DNA of 64,000 bases from assembly GCF_001042905.1 (NCBI RefSeq), contig NZ_JYLB01000001.1:868001-932000 (forward strand), given 5' to 3'. Each line of letters opens with the position of its first letter. The first letter of the stretch is position 1. Under the pieces are notes generated by a model. That model was given only the letters and a program-made list of their open reading frames with translations. It was not told where the DNA came from and made no database searches. Shown here piece after piece: positions 28,851 through 37,580 of this stretch. The translations under genes were made by a program, and so were the position numbers. This stretch comes from Pseudomonas lini (GTDB taxonomy: Bacteria; Pseudomonadota; Gammaproteobacteria; Pseudomonadales; Pseudomonadaceae).

Positions 28851-29639
28851 ATGACGGTTGTCAGGAACTACTTGGATGTCAGAGTAGAGGGTGCTGTTCT
28901 GCTGGTAGGTTTGAATCGACCGCAAAAGCGCAATGCCATGTCACTGGAAATGATGCACGAACTGCGCGAAACATTTTCCAACATCCCCGATGGAGTGGGT
29001 GCTGCTGTGATTTACAGCACCAGTCAGCACTTTTGCACCGGTCTCGATTTATCTGAAATCAGAGACCTATCAGTCATCGACAGTGTGCATTCTTTCCGTG
29101 AATGGCACGCTACGTTTGACCTTATCCAATTCGGTAAAGTACCGGTGATTGCCGCCATTACAGGCGCAGCCATCGGGGGCGGGCTGGAAATTGCCACGGC
29201 TTGCAGTCTGCGCGTAGTGGACGACAGTGCCTTCTTCTCTCTGCCTGAAGGCATGCGTGGCTTGTATGTGGGCGTTGGTGCTTCGGTCCGCTTTCCAAGG
29301 ATTGCCGGCATTGCCCTGATGACCGACATGATGCTCACCGGACGCACGCTTTACGCTCAAGAAAGCTATGAGCGCGGAATTGCCCAATACCTGGTGCCCA
29401 CTGGCCAAGTACTTGATAAAGCCATCGTATTGGCGAACAAAGTGGCAAGCAACTTACCAATGACCAACTACGCAGTGACCCACGTCCTGCCGAGGATTGT
29501 CGATCAAAGTCAACAAGATGGTCTGGTCACCGAGGCGCTGATTGCCGCCGTAGTTTCATCGGATGCCCGTACCCAGGATCGTCTTGCTGACTTCCTCGAC
29601 CGTAAAAATAACAAAATTCAAACTGCCCCCACCCTGTAA
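28851..29639 (+). CDS. Crotonase (enoyl-CoA hydratase/isomerase) family protein
   Basis: 262 residues with the crotonase fold: LNRPQKRNAMSLEMMHEL, the oxyanion-hole segments HFCTGLDLSEI and GAAIGGGLEIATACSLRV, and the helix FFSLPEGMRGLYVGVGASVRFPRIAG. The canonical glutamates of enoyl-CoA hydratase are not both at their usual places (there is PEG in SLPEGMRG), so it may be an isomerase, lyase or hydrolase rather than a beta-oxidation hydratase. A strong SD (AGGGAGA) precedes the ATG. It opens a co-directional block with the diiron oxygenase, the asparagine-synthetase-like enzyme and the EamA transporter. Confidence 0.85.
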   Translation: MTVVRNYLDVRVEGAVLLVGLNRPQKRNAMSLEMMHELRETFSNIPDGVGAAVIYSTSQHFCTGLDLSEIRDLSVIDSVHSFREWHATFDLIQFGKVPVIAAITGAAIGGGLEIATACSLRVVDDSAFFSLPEGMRGLYVGVGASVRFPRIAGIALMTDMMLTGRTLYAQESYERGIAQYLVPTGQVLDKAIVLANKVASNLPMTNYAVTHVLPRIVDQSQQDGLVTEALIAAVVSSDARTQDRLADFLDRKNNKIQTAPTL

Positions 29640-29715
29640 TCCCCGTACGTGATAGTTGCCGAAGCATTCGGCAAGCCCATGGATGGCCATAAAACAATTG
29701 TAAAATTGGTGAAAA

Positions 29716-30663
29716 ATGTTTCAACATAGTGTTCAAGATGACCTATATCGAAGCAATGACAGTTCTGACGAACGACTGATCAAAATCGAACGAAGCTGGC
29801 ACAAGCGAGCACAGATAAAACTCGACTCTCAACGCCCCGAGATCAAACTTGATCTTAATGCTCCTGACTTTCTGGAAACACTGCTTCCTTTCTACGAAGA
29901 CAGTAACTATAGGCAATACCCTGTTGAATTGAAGTTACTCATTCTTTCGGCTGGGTGGATTATCTACAATCAGAAAACGATAGCCATTGAAACCGAGATT
30001 ATTTGTCCATCGTGCATCGATTTGCTCCACCTTGGTCCGCGACTTAGTTATGCGAGCGCTGCAACAATTTCCGAGACTCTGGCGGACGAAGCTTTTCATA
30101 CGTTGTTCTCAATCAACATGTGCGAACTGGCCATTACCCAACGTGGCATGAACATCAAATGGCCGGAGCTTGAGTTGACACGGCATCTGAACCAGGTTCA
30201 GGGCACCCTGTCGGAGGCCGATTTCAAAGTCTATCGCCTGGCCTTTTCTCTGGTCTCGGAAACGTTCATCAGCGATTACCTGTCCGACCTGAGTGACTCG
30301 CCGCAGATACAACCCGTGTTCCGCCACGCCGTGGCACTCCATAAAAAAGACGAAGTGGTCCACAAACATATCTTCCCAATGTTTGTGCAGCGGATATACG
30401 CTGACTTTTGTGAACGTCAAAAAAAGTTGTTCGCCGAGGGCACCGCCAATGCCATTCGTATTTTCCCGATGCGGGAAATAGCCGCGTGGCGAAACATCCT
30501 TCCGCAACTGCTTGAGTTACACGGCGATCATTCGTTGTCATTGCCCACTCAGTTCAAGGAATCCGGCGAAGCTGATTACTCCGCCATGCCAGACATCCTC
30601 AACTCGATCGGCGCTCAATTGCCAGCCGGGCACACGAGCCCGAGCGTTGCAAAAGAATCTTGA
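29716..30663 (+). CDS. AurF-like diiron N-oxygenase
   Basis: 315 residues, the size of AurF/CmlI-type non-haem diiron oxygenases. The ligand pattern is present: E92/E94 in IETEIICPS, E125 and H128 in ADEAFHT, E182 in LVSETF, and the H-x3-E-x2-H group H209, E213, H216 in LHKKDEVVH. The family oxidises amines to hydroxylamines, nitroso or nitro groups, or builds N-oxygenated precursors (chloramphenicol, aureothin, the Mgo/Ham diazeniumdiolates). No signal peptide or membrane helix. It lies 76 nt after the crotonase gene and 59 nt before the amidotransferase-like gene. The substrate is unknown; a phenazine or a small amino acid are both conceivable. Confidence 0.82.
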   Translation: MFQHSVQDDLYRSNDSSDERLIKIERSWHKRAQIKLDSQRPEIKLDLNAPDFLETLLPFYEDSNYRQYPVELKLLILSAGWIIYNQKTIAIETEIICPSCIDLLHLGPRLSYASAATISETLADEAFHTLFSINMCELAITQRGMNIKWPELELTRHLNQVQGTLSEADFKVYRLAFSLVSETFISDYLSDLSDSPQIQPVFRHAVALHKKDEVVHKHIFPMFVQRIYADFCERQKKLFAEGTANAIRIFPMREIAAWRNILPQLLELHGDHSLSLPTQFKESGEADYSAMPDILNSIGAQLPAGHTSPSVAKES

Positions 30664-30722
30664 ATTGCAGTCTAAACGTCATCTAACTTTTAGCCGCTTA
30701 TAAAATATCTAGAGTAATTCAT

Positions 30723-32630
30723 ATGTGTGGATACATTGGGGTCTTCTCCAAGCAAGCGCGTGCTTTCAACCCGAACATGTTCGATGCCGCCCTGCGAGCG
30801 ATTCATCACCGTGGCCCGGACAGTTCGAGCCAATGGTTTGACCCGCAAGGTCAAGCAGCCTTCGGTTACGTGCGACTAGGGCTGGTCGGGCTTGGAAACG
30901 GGACTCAACCCATCGTCGCCGACGAGGGCGACCTGGTAATGATGGTCAACGGGGAGTTCTACGACTATCAACGGATTCGCAAGGAACTGGAAAGCGTCGG
31001 CTGCCGCTTCAAGACATCGTCGGACAGTGAAATCGCGATGCACCTGTACCGTCGACACGGCGTGCGCGGTCTCAAGCAATTGCGTGGCGAATTTACCATT
31101 TTAATTTTCGATCGCCTGCGCAAGATGCTGTTTGCCGTGCGTGATCGCGTCGGGGTCAAACCGCTGTATTACACCGAGCATGAGGGGGCCTGGTATTTCG
31201 CCTCTGAAGTGAAGGCCTTGCTCGCGGCCGGTGTTCCGGCGCAATGGGACCATGAAGCCTACGCCAACCGGGGCTTCATCCTGCGAGACCGGACGCTTTT
31301 CAAGAATATCCGCAGCGTAAAACCGGGCTGCTGGATCATCGCGGACAGCAGTGGCCTACAAACCGAACAGTATTGGGATTGGGACTTCCCTACGAGCGAC
31401 ACGGCTGGCAGCAACCAGTCTGAAGCCCAGATGATCGAGTCCCTGCGCCATACCATTGAAGAGTCGGTACGTCTGCGACTGCACGCTGACGTACCGGTGG
31501 GCGTGTGCCTGAGCGGCGGCCTCGATTCATCGGCCATGTTGGGGATCGCAACCGAGCTGACCGGCAAACCTCTGGAGGCGTTCCACCTGTCTTTCGAAGG
31601 CGCAGAAGGTTTTGACGAACGCGAGTACGCAGAAATAGCCGCCCAGCATAATCGGGCCAACCTGCATGTGTTGTCGGTCAACTCGTCCGACATGGCCGAT
31701 AACTTCGAAAACGCCCTCTGGCATGCGGAGATGCCTTTCGCCAATGCCCACAGCGTCGCCAAGTACCTGCTGTGCAAGTTTGTTCAGAAACAAGGCATGC
31801 GTGCTGTACTTACCGGTGAAGGCGCCGACGAGGTTTTCGGCGGTTATCCTCATTACCGACGCGATATGGTGCTCTACAACCATGAGCATCAGGACCCGGG
31901 CGTCATCGCTGCATTGGCTAAACGCCTGCATGAAAGCGAAAACCGCTACCTGGAAGGCGGCACCGGCGGCGTTGACTGGGTACACAAGGAGCTAGGTCAC
32001 GGCGTGTCTTGGCTCGAAACCCAGGCCGCGCTGTTTAGCCCGCTTGCGCAACTGTACAGTGATGACTTCCGTGAGCGTTTCTGTGACGTGGATGCCTATC
32101 GCCAGTTCTATGACCGTTTGAGCCCTAGAGCTCTCAATGGTTGGGAACCCGTGAACCGTTCGCTGTACATGGTCGCCAAATCCAGTCTGCCCAACGTGGT
32201 ACTGACCTCCCTGGGTGATCGCATGGAAATGGCTGGCAGCCTGGAAGGTCGTCCGCCTCTGCTCGATCACCGGGTGATCGAAGCTGCGTGCCGTCTCCCA
32301 GTCTCGATGAAAGTCCGTGGCGCCACTGAGAAATACGCACTGCGTGAGGCTATGCGGCCATACGTTCCTCAGGCCGTGTATGACCGTAAGAAACAGTACT
32401 TCCGTGCACCACCTGCCGCCCAGAGCCCGCAGTCGAAACTGTATGAAATGATGCACGACGTACTCAACGGCCCGGCACTGAGCCAGGTTCCATTCTTCGA
32501 CCCGGTCAAGGTTCGCGGCCTGCTGGCCAAACTGCCTTCGCTATCACCGGCACAGCGTGCATCGGCAGATAACCTTCTGATGGAAATCACAGGGCTTTGC
32601 CTGATGCAAAAGCGGTTCACATTGAACTGA
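30723..32630 (+). CDS. Asparagine-synthetase-like glutamine amidotransferase (AsnB family)
   Basis: 635 residues. The N-terminal class II glutaminase domain starts MCGYIGVFS with the nucleophile Cys2 intact, and has RGPDSSS and the NGEFYDY glutamine-binding stretch. The C-terminal synthetase domain has the PP-loop SGGLDSS (264-270), GEGADEVFGGYPHY and GDRMEMAGSLEGRPPLLDHRV. Such enzymes make an amide (or a hydrazide or lactam) by adenylating a carboxylate. In a biosynthetic block with an N-oxygenase it is probably a tailoring enzyme, not housekeeping asparagine synthesis. PhzH of phenazine producers belongs to this family, so phenazine-1-carboxamide formation is one possibility. Confidence 0.85.
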   Translation: MCGYIGVFSKQARAFNPNMFDAALRAIHHRGPDSSSQWFDPQGQAAFGYVRLGLVGLGNGTQPIVADEGDLVMMVNGEFYDYQRIRKELESVGCRFKTSSDSEIAMHLYRRHGVRGLKQLRGEFTILIFDRLRKMLFAVRDRVGVKPLYYTEHEGAWYFASEVKALLAAGVPAQWDHEAYANRGFILRDRTLFKNIRSVKPGCWIIADSSGLQTEQYWDWDFPTSDTAGSNQSEAQMIESLRHTIEESVRLRLHADVPVGVCLSGGLDSSAMLGIATELTGKPLEAFHLSFEGAEGFDEREYAEIAAQHNRANLHVLSVNSSDMADNFENALWHAEMPFANAHSVAKYLLCKFVQKQGMRAVLTGEGADEVFGGYPHYRRDMVLYNHEHQDPGVIAALAKRLHESENRYLEGGTGGVDWVHKELGHGVSWLETQAALFSPLAQLYSDDFRERFCDVDAYRQFYDRLSPRALNGWEPVNRSLYMVAKSSLPNVVLTSLGDRMEMAGSLEGRPPLLDHRVIEAACRLPVSMKVRGATEKYALREAMRPYVPQAVYDRKKQYFRAPPAAQSPQSKLYEMMHDVLNGPALSQVPFFDPVKVRGLLAKLPSLSPAQRASADNLLMEITGLCLMQKRFTLN

Positions 32631-32637
32631 TTGGAAT

Positions 32638-32665
32638 GCGGCATACCGCTACCGCGGTATGCCGC
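32638..32665 (+). terminator. Perfect 12-bp hairpin between the AsnB-like and EamA genes
   Basis: GCGGCATACCGC (32638-32649) and its exact complement (32654-32665) pair around TACC, 8 nt after the stop. No U-run follows (TTAACG), so it may only attenuate transcription into the transporter gene. Confidence 0.6.
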
Positions 32666-32684
32666 TTAACGTGAGGCTAGTAAC

Positions 32685-33581
32685 ATGCAGAAAAAACATT
32701 TGGTGCTGGCGATATTGGTCACCCTGGTGTGGGGAGTTAACTTTCCAATCACCAAGCTGGGATTACGCTCGATCGATCCCTTTGTGTTAACTGGTATACG
32801 CTTTGCACTCGCCGCCATACCCTTGGTGTTCTTCATAAAACGCCCCGCCATCAAGTTCAGCTATGTCGCCGCCTACGGCTTCATTTTTGGATTGGGTATG
32901 TGGGGCGTGATCAACTATGGCATTCAGGTCGGCGTCAGCCCCGGTATTGCTTCGCTGATCATCCAGCTCAGCGTGTTCTTCACCATGGGTTGGGGGGCGT
33001 TACTGTTCAAAGAGAAGCTTCGCGGTGCTCAGTTTCTCGGTGCGCTGCTGGCATTGGTTGGGTTGGCAGGCATCATTTCTACCCAGCAAGGGGAGCACGC
33101 GATACTTGGAGTACTGCTGATTGTGCTGAGTGCCGTCGCATGGAGCATCGGCAACGTCATTATCAAGAAATCCGGTGTCAAAGAGATCTTTTCATTTATG
33201 GTCTGGGCCAGTCTGTTTCCACCCATCCCACTCTTCTTCATCGCCTGGCTCATGCAGGGTGCCGCGCCCTTTGAGAACCTGCAAAGCAGTCTCGACCTGA
33301 CGGCTGTGCTATCGATTATTTTCCAGGTTTATCTGGCCACACACTTTGCCTATTGGGGATGGAACTCGCTGTTGAAGCTTTATCCTGTTTCAACAGTGGC
33401 ACCGCTATCGTTGCTGATTCCGGTATTCGGCATCGGCAGTTCGATGCTGATTATCGGCGAACACATCTCGACACCTAACTTGATTTCAATTGCGATCATC
33501 ATTTTGGGATTGGCAGTCGGCCTCTATCGTAAGTCCCCTGGCACAATCAACGCCGCCCCGGCTGCGCAGTCGGGTCAATGA
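32685..33581 (+). CDS. EamA-family (DMT) transporter, C-terminus run into IS sequence
   Basis: 298 residues with about ten membrane helices in two EamA repeats (LAILVTLVWGVNFPITKLGLRSIDPF; LLIVLSAVAWSIGNVIIKKSGV; YPVSTVAPLSLLIPVFGIGSSMLIIGE). It probably exports a small metabolite or amino acid made by the preceding genes; the nearby start at 32685 has GAGG 8 nt upstream. The body is complete, but its last codons (after about 33555) lie within the IS3 remnant in a different frame. The original C-terminal tail was therefore replaced when the IS-bounded rearrangement occurred; the change is short and may be tolerated. Confidence 0.85.
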   Translation: MQKKHLVLAILVTLVWGVNFPITKLGLRSIDPFVLTGIRFALAAIPLVFFIKRPAIKFSYVAAYGFIFGLGMWGVINYGIQVGVSPGIASLIIQLSVFFTMGWGALLFKEKLRGAQFLGALLALVGLAGIISTQQGEHAILGVLLIVLSAVAWSIGNVIIKKSGVKEIFSFMVWASLFPPIPLFFIAWLMQGAAPFENLQSSLDLTAVLSIIFQVYLATHFAYWGWNSLLKLYPVSTVAPLSLLIPVFGIGSSMLIIGEHISTPNLISIAIIILGLAVGLYRKSPGTINAAPAAQSGQ

Positions 33582-33901
33582 ATTATTCACAGAAAGTCGC
33601 AGTGCTGCAGGCAGCCGCAGCATCTTGTCGATGATGCGTGACGACGGTGAGCAACTGAGCCGGTTCAAGGTGCGAGGAAATTGCTGGGACATGCGCCGAT
33701 GGAGCGTGTGTTCCGGAGTTTGAAAACCGAATGGATACCAACCACGGGTTACCGAACGGCCCAAGAGGCCCAACGCGACACCAGTCATTTCTTGATGCAT
33801 CGGTACAACTGGATTCGGCCCCATCAATTCAACGCTGGGCTCGCGCCAGCTCAGGCCGAGAAAAAACTTAACGTCGTGTCCGTGATTAGTTGACTACTAC
33901 A
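33555..33901 (+). mobile_element. IS3-family transposase 3' remnant with internal deletion
   Basis: Read on the plus strand, the orfB frame gives RLRSRVNELFTESRSAAGSR and runs to RFKVR, then jumps directly to GNCWD followed (after a one-base frame change) by NAPMERVFRSLKTEWIP, TAQEAQRDTSHFLMHRYNWIRPHQF and a stop. The DDE catalytic core between KVR and GNCWD is deleted. The right end TTGACTACTACA (33890-33901) is the inverted-repeat partner of TTAGACCACCACA (35640-35652). It is the complement of the 5' piece at 35180-35652. Confidence 0.88.
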
Positions 33902-33943
33902 CCCACCCGTTCTTGGATAAGAGCAACACAAGGAATGATGAAA

Positions 33944-34906
33944 ATGAGTTATCGATTTTCTTCCACGGATAGGGAGGCACCTTCTTGCTTGGGTCAATCG
34001 CCTTGGCAACGCTCTCAATTTCCGGAAAGCCTGGGAACCTGTTTTACTGACTATCTGACGTTCGAGGACGGCTTGGCTGTAGCCTACTCCAATTTCAATC
34101 CCCACGATGATTTAGTGGAAACCGGCTCGTTTGAGGGTGAGCGCTCCTTGACGGTGGCGATTGCTCTTTCGGGACAATCAAGTAGTACCGGCAAAGACGG
34201 GCAGCGTTTCGACTTCATCTGCGGCCATAGCACCGTCTCCACCTATGGTAGTTTGCGTGGCGAGCGGAGCTATCCGGCCAAACAGGCTATCCGCCAGTTA
34301 CGTCTGATCGCCAAGACGCCGCTGCTACAGCGGTACGGGCTGGAATACTTGCTCGACGGTACTGTTAAAGACCTGTCGGCCAAAAAACTATTCTGCGGCA
34401 AGTATGGCGCGGCCACGCAAAGGCTGGCCGACTCGCTGGTTCACCTGCACGACCATTCTGGAGGGCTGCTTGATATCCACATTACCGCGCTCGGGCTATT
34501 GTCCGAGCAAATCCGACCGTTTGCACCTGCACCAACTCGCACCCAGAGCAGGGTCAATTCGAAAGATCAGGACGTGATGCTGAGTGCGCGGGATATCTTG
34601 ATGAGCCAATTCGACCGGCCATTAACCGTGAGTTATCTATGCGCTACGCTGGGCACCAACGAATTCAAGCTCAAAGAGGGGTTTCGTAAGGTGTTTGGTA
34701 CCAGCCCGCACCGTATGCTAACAGACATCCGGATGAGGAAGGCCTGGGAACTTCTGGAGGCAGGGATGTATGTTTCCACAGTGGCATACAAGGTCGGGTT
34801 TCAGCACTTATCGAGCTTCAGTACTGCGTTCGAAAAGTATTACAAGCTCACACCCAAGTCATTGCTGAGTGCAAGACGAAAGGTGCATGAACCGAGTGAC
34901 TCCTAG
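33944..34906 (+). CDS. AraC-family regulator, PchR-like
   Basis: About 320 residues from the ATG at 33944, which has AAGGAA 8 nt upstream; the frame is open to 33890. The N-terminal half is a variable sensor (LVETGSFEGERSLTVAIALSGQSS). The C-terminal AraC HTH is clear (SARDILMSQFDRPLTVSYLCATLGTNEFKLKEGFRKVFGTSPHRML, then STVAYKVGFQHLSSFSTAFEKYYKLTPKS). PchR-type regulators respond to ferric siderophores and control the matching receptor. That fits the decayed TonB receptor and MFS genes to the right, from which this gene is now separated, and flanked, by IS debris. Confidence 0.82.
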   Translation: MSYRFSSTDREAPSCLGQSPWQRSQFPESLGTCFTDYLTFEDGLAVAYSNFNPHDDLVETGSFEGERSLTVAIALSGQSSSTGKDGQRFDFICGHSTVSTYGSLRGERSYPAKQAIRQLRLIAKTPLLQRYGLEYLLDGTVKDLSAKKLFCGKYGAATQRLADSLVHLHDHSGGLLDIHITALGLLSEQIRPFAPAPTRTQSRVNSKDQDVMLSARDILMSQFDRPLTVSYLCATLGTNEFKLKEGFRKVFGTSPHRMLTDIRMRKAWELLEAGMYVSTVAYKVGFQHLSSFSTAFEKYYKLTPKSLLSARRKVHEPSDS

Positions 34907-34924
34907 TGAGCTGAGCGATTAATC

Positions 34925-35177
34925 CATTAATTTATTTTTCATCACGCTCAGCTTCGCTTTATACGCCGAGCTAATGATGATCTCAGCCGTTTTATTTCAT
35001 GTGAACGGCTTGGCTGAATGCTCATTGTGAGCCTCGATAAATTGGTTGGTCACTGCCTTCAGGTCCGCAACGCTGGCGAAAGCGCCCCGGTACAGCGCTC
35101 GTCTTTCCAGTTGCGCGAACCAGCCTTCCACAGCATGTTGGGCTGATTGAAAACTGCCCCAATAAAGGTTGTCAGCT
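34925..35177 (-). mobile_element. IS630-family transposase C-terminal remnant
   Basis: The minus-strand frame reads AVEGWFAQLERRALYRGAF, then ADLKAVTNQFIEAHNEHSAKPFT and a TGA. Reading through that codon (TGG in the family) continues NKTAEIIISSAYKAKLSV, so a nonsense mutation ends the frame early. Only the C-terminal third is present, without the DDE residues. It abuts the 5' piece of the IS3 element at about 35180. Confidence 0.82.
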
Positions 35178-35179
35178 TT

Positions 35180-35652
35180 CAAGCCGCTCAATATCAGGAG
35201 TCCGGCGTCTGAGACGCTGGGCGTAGGAACACAAGCGGGTGACTTCAAACACCTTGCACAGCCAAGCAACCGGCTCGTGGACGCTCAGCTGGTCAATCAG
35301 CGCGAACGCTCGTGATCTTCGCGGTAGCCTTTTTTAATATCGATTTTTCCCGTTCAAGGCGAGCGATCCGGGCTTCCAACTCCTGGGTTTTCTGCTGTTC
35401 CGGTGTCAGCGCTTTGCTCTGTGGGGTAACGCCTTGGCATTCCTTCTGAACTTGATCAACCCAACGGCGCAAGGCCGATTCGCCGACATCGAATGAACGG
35501 CTGGCTTCGATGAAACTGTAGTTTTGCTTGAGTACGAGGTCGCGGCCTCGCGTTTGAATTCAGCGGAAAACACACGGCGTTGCGGTCATCTGACACCTCG
35601 GCTTGGCGAGCATTCTCGCCGAAATGGGTGCCGGTTTTATTAGACCACCACA
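35180..35652 (-). mobile_element. IS3-family 5' remnant (left end, orfA, start of orfB)
   Basis: On the minus strand the left end is TGTGGTGGTCTAA (35652-35640). orfA follows with at least one frameshift (VFSAEFKREAA; LVLKQNYSFIEASRSFDVG, ESALRRWVDQVQKECQGV, ELEARIARLEREKSILKKAT), then the orfB start (LIDQLSVHEPVAWLCKVFEVTR, RRRTPDIERLE), where homology stops at about 35180. The break falls within about two codons of where the 3' remnant at 33555 begins, so the two look like halves of one element. Confidence 0.85.
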
Positions 35653-35656
35653 GGGG

Positions 35657-35708
35657 ATCCGAAATGCCAAACAGATAATCCGGATCACCAAATAAGTGTA
35701 ACAAGATT
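35657..35708 (-). repeat. Dispersed repeat copy R1 (about 52 bp, mexT-end-like core)
   Basis: About 85% identical to R2 at 45157-45207 in the same orientation. On the minus strand its core GGTGATCCGGATTATCTGT matches 15 of 19 positions of the attR core. It abuts the left end of the IS3 element. The two copies bracket the segment carrying the siderophore remnants and phzABCDEFG. Confidence 0.65.
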
Positions 35709-35773
35709 TAATCGCACTGACATTTTATAGTGGCCCGACCTTAATTAGTGCCTCTTTCGGCCTTGGCTATCAC

Positions 35774-36532
35774 ATGAGTTATGCCCCCGAGGCGGTGCTC
35801 TGCACTGTTTTCGTTGCCTTGCCTGTCCTTGCCTGCCCTGCGGTAGTGTTTGTAGAGACCTCTTCGGATATCACCGAAAATGCAACCGTCATTGCCCTGC
35901 CCTCTGTGATCGCGAGTGCCGACAAGATCGAGCGACCACTGGAAATGGTACCGGCCAGTGTTGCGGTGATTGATTCGGTGTCTCTGTTCACTCACTGGAA
36001 CGTACCGCTCAGCGGTGACCGGAGCGTCTCGGCAGGCGCGCGTATCGAGCGTATGTCGGCGGACATAACCCCCACCGGCGTCGATCACAGTAGCCGAGGC
36101 TGGACGTACGTCTCTCCCAGGCTGAGTCTGCATTACCAGATCCCCCCCTCCAACCAGTGGTACATCAGTGCTAGCCGTGGGGTACGCGCAGTTGGCTACA
36201 ACATCTTTGTCTCGAGTCTGAACTACCCCTCTTATTCACGGGAGGATATCTGGTCTTACAGAACTGGGCTCAAAGGCTTGGCTCTGGACAAACAGTTGCG
36301 TTACTCGCTCGCCGCCTACGTGATGAAAGTCGACAACATGCAGATGCAGCCGGCAGTGGGCGTGATCTACACCGCCAGCGCCGCCAAGGTCACGTCCAAG
36401 GGCGTGGACCTTGACCTGGACTGTCTACTCGGCGGCGGCTGGCAAATGACCGGAGGACTGGCCTTCAACCACACTACCTACGACAGCTTTCAGGACGGCG
36501 CGACCAACGGCACATCTGAGACTCGGCGATGA
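35774..36532 (+). pseudogene. TonB-dependent siderophore receptor with large internal and 3' deletions
   Basis: The frame is open for 252 codons, against about 700 for a receptor. It starts with a signal-peptide-like segment (LCTVFVALPVLACPAVVF) and the plug opening SADKIERPLEMVPASVAVIDS, then jumps in frame to barrel sequence (FTHWNVPLSGDRSVSAGARIERM, SPRLSLHYQIPPSNQWYISASRGV, GVDLDLDCLLGGGWQMTGGLAFNHT). Most of the plug and about half of the barrel are missing, and there is no C-terminal aromatic strand. It cannot form a working receptor. With the PchR-like regulator and MFS remnant it marks a former ferric-siderophore uptake locus. Confidence 0.85.
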
Positions 36533-37549
36533 ATACAGCTTCCTGGTTGCCACGACAATTGTTGACTCATTGGCTCAATCTGGCACTGACGGTGCCATTG
36601 ATCTATCAGCTCATCGGCCTTCCGCTGATGATGCGCGAACACGACTGGAGCGGCACGCAGATAGGTTTGATGCAGATGACGGGGGTGCCGTTCGTGCTCG
36701 CCATGTCAGTCAGCCTGTTCGGCACTTGGGTCGATATGCCGGTCAACGCACTGACGATCCGAATTCTGCCGCAGACTCAGCACATGCAGGCTGGTGCGAT
36801 TCGTTCGACAGCTACCTGTCTGGGTGCAATCGTCGGCGGTGGTCTGATGCTGATCTTGTACAACCACATGGGCTGGGCCAGTCCGTTCTATGCAGCCGGC
36901 CTCAACACCCCTCCCCCCCGAAGGCCACGACATGTCGATGCCACGGACAAGCGCCCGGCAATGGCTGGAGTGGTCTTAGGTGCCCCGGCACCGCGTCTGG
37001 ACCGTACTACTGATATTTTATTTCCCGTTGATCGACACCGTATGGGTGTTCCTCAAATCACTGAAGCTCGACCAGGGTTTCAGCCCGGAACGCATTGCAC
37101 AGTTGGTCGGCGTGGGCGGAGGGATAGTGGCTGCTGTGCCCAGTTTGGCTGGTGGCTACATATCGTGCAAATGGGAAGTACGCGTTGCGTTGCCTTTGTT
37201 TGATGCTTGCAACCTGCTGGCACTCGGGATGATGGCGGCAAGCACGCTGCCGGGCTGGAGCCCTGACGCAATGGGTGCCTCGGACGGCCTGGTATTCGGC
37301 CTGATGATGTACCACGTACGGCCAGGGTTGTTGGCGATGGATTACGGCATCCAATCGAGTCTGTTCGTGATGAGTCGCACCTTGTTGCCAATACTGGCCG
37401 GCGTATTGCTGGACCATTTGGGCTATTCCAGCATGTTCGCCTACCTATTGGCCTCCCTTGGCCTAATGCTGGCGTACCTGCTCGGCTGGAGCCGTCGCGC
37501 ACAGGCTGCTCCAGACAGCCTGAAGCCCCGCACACAGCCGGCTGAATAA
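36529..37549 (+). pseudogene. MFS siderophore-uptake permease (RhtX/FptX-like), frameshifted
   Basis: The first part reads in one frame from the ATG at 36529 (LIYQLIGLPLMMREHDWSGTQIGLMQMTG; AGAIRSTATCLGAIVGGGLMLILYNHMGWASPFYAAGL). It shifts frame in a C-rich run at about 36908-36917, and the continuing frame carries a TAG near 36979 before resuming as VWVFLKSLKLDQGFSPERIAQLVGVGGG through to HLGYSSMFAYLLASLGLMLAYLLGWS. A deletion also seems to remove sequence near VDMPVNALT. Resemblance to inner-membrane ferric-siderophore permeases is suggested by the gene order (regulator, receptor, MFS). Not functional as written. Confidence 0.8.
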
Positions 37550-37580
37550 TACACCGTGACTTCTTCAAGGAGACTACCAG

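Noticed and set aside
30723..32630. Naming the AsnB-like gene phzH
   Set aside because: Same enzyme family, but it sits with an N-oxygenase and crotonase 6 kb from the phz operon, and the family alone does not fix the substrate.
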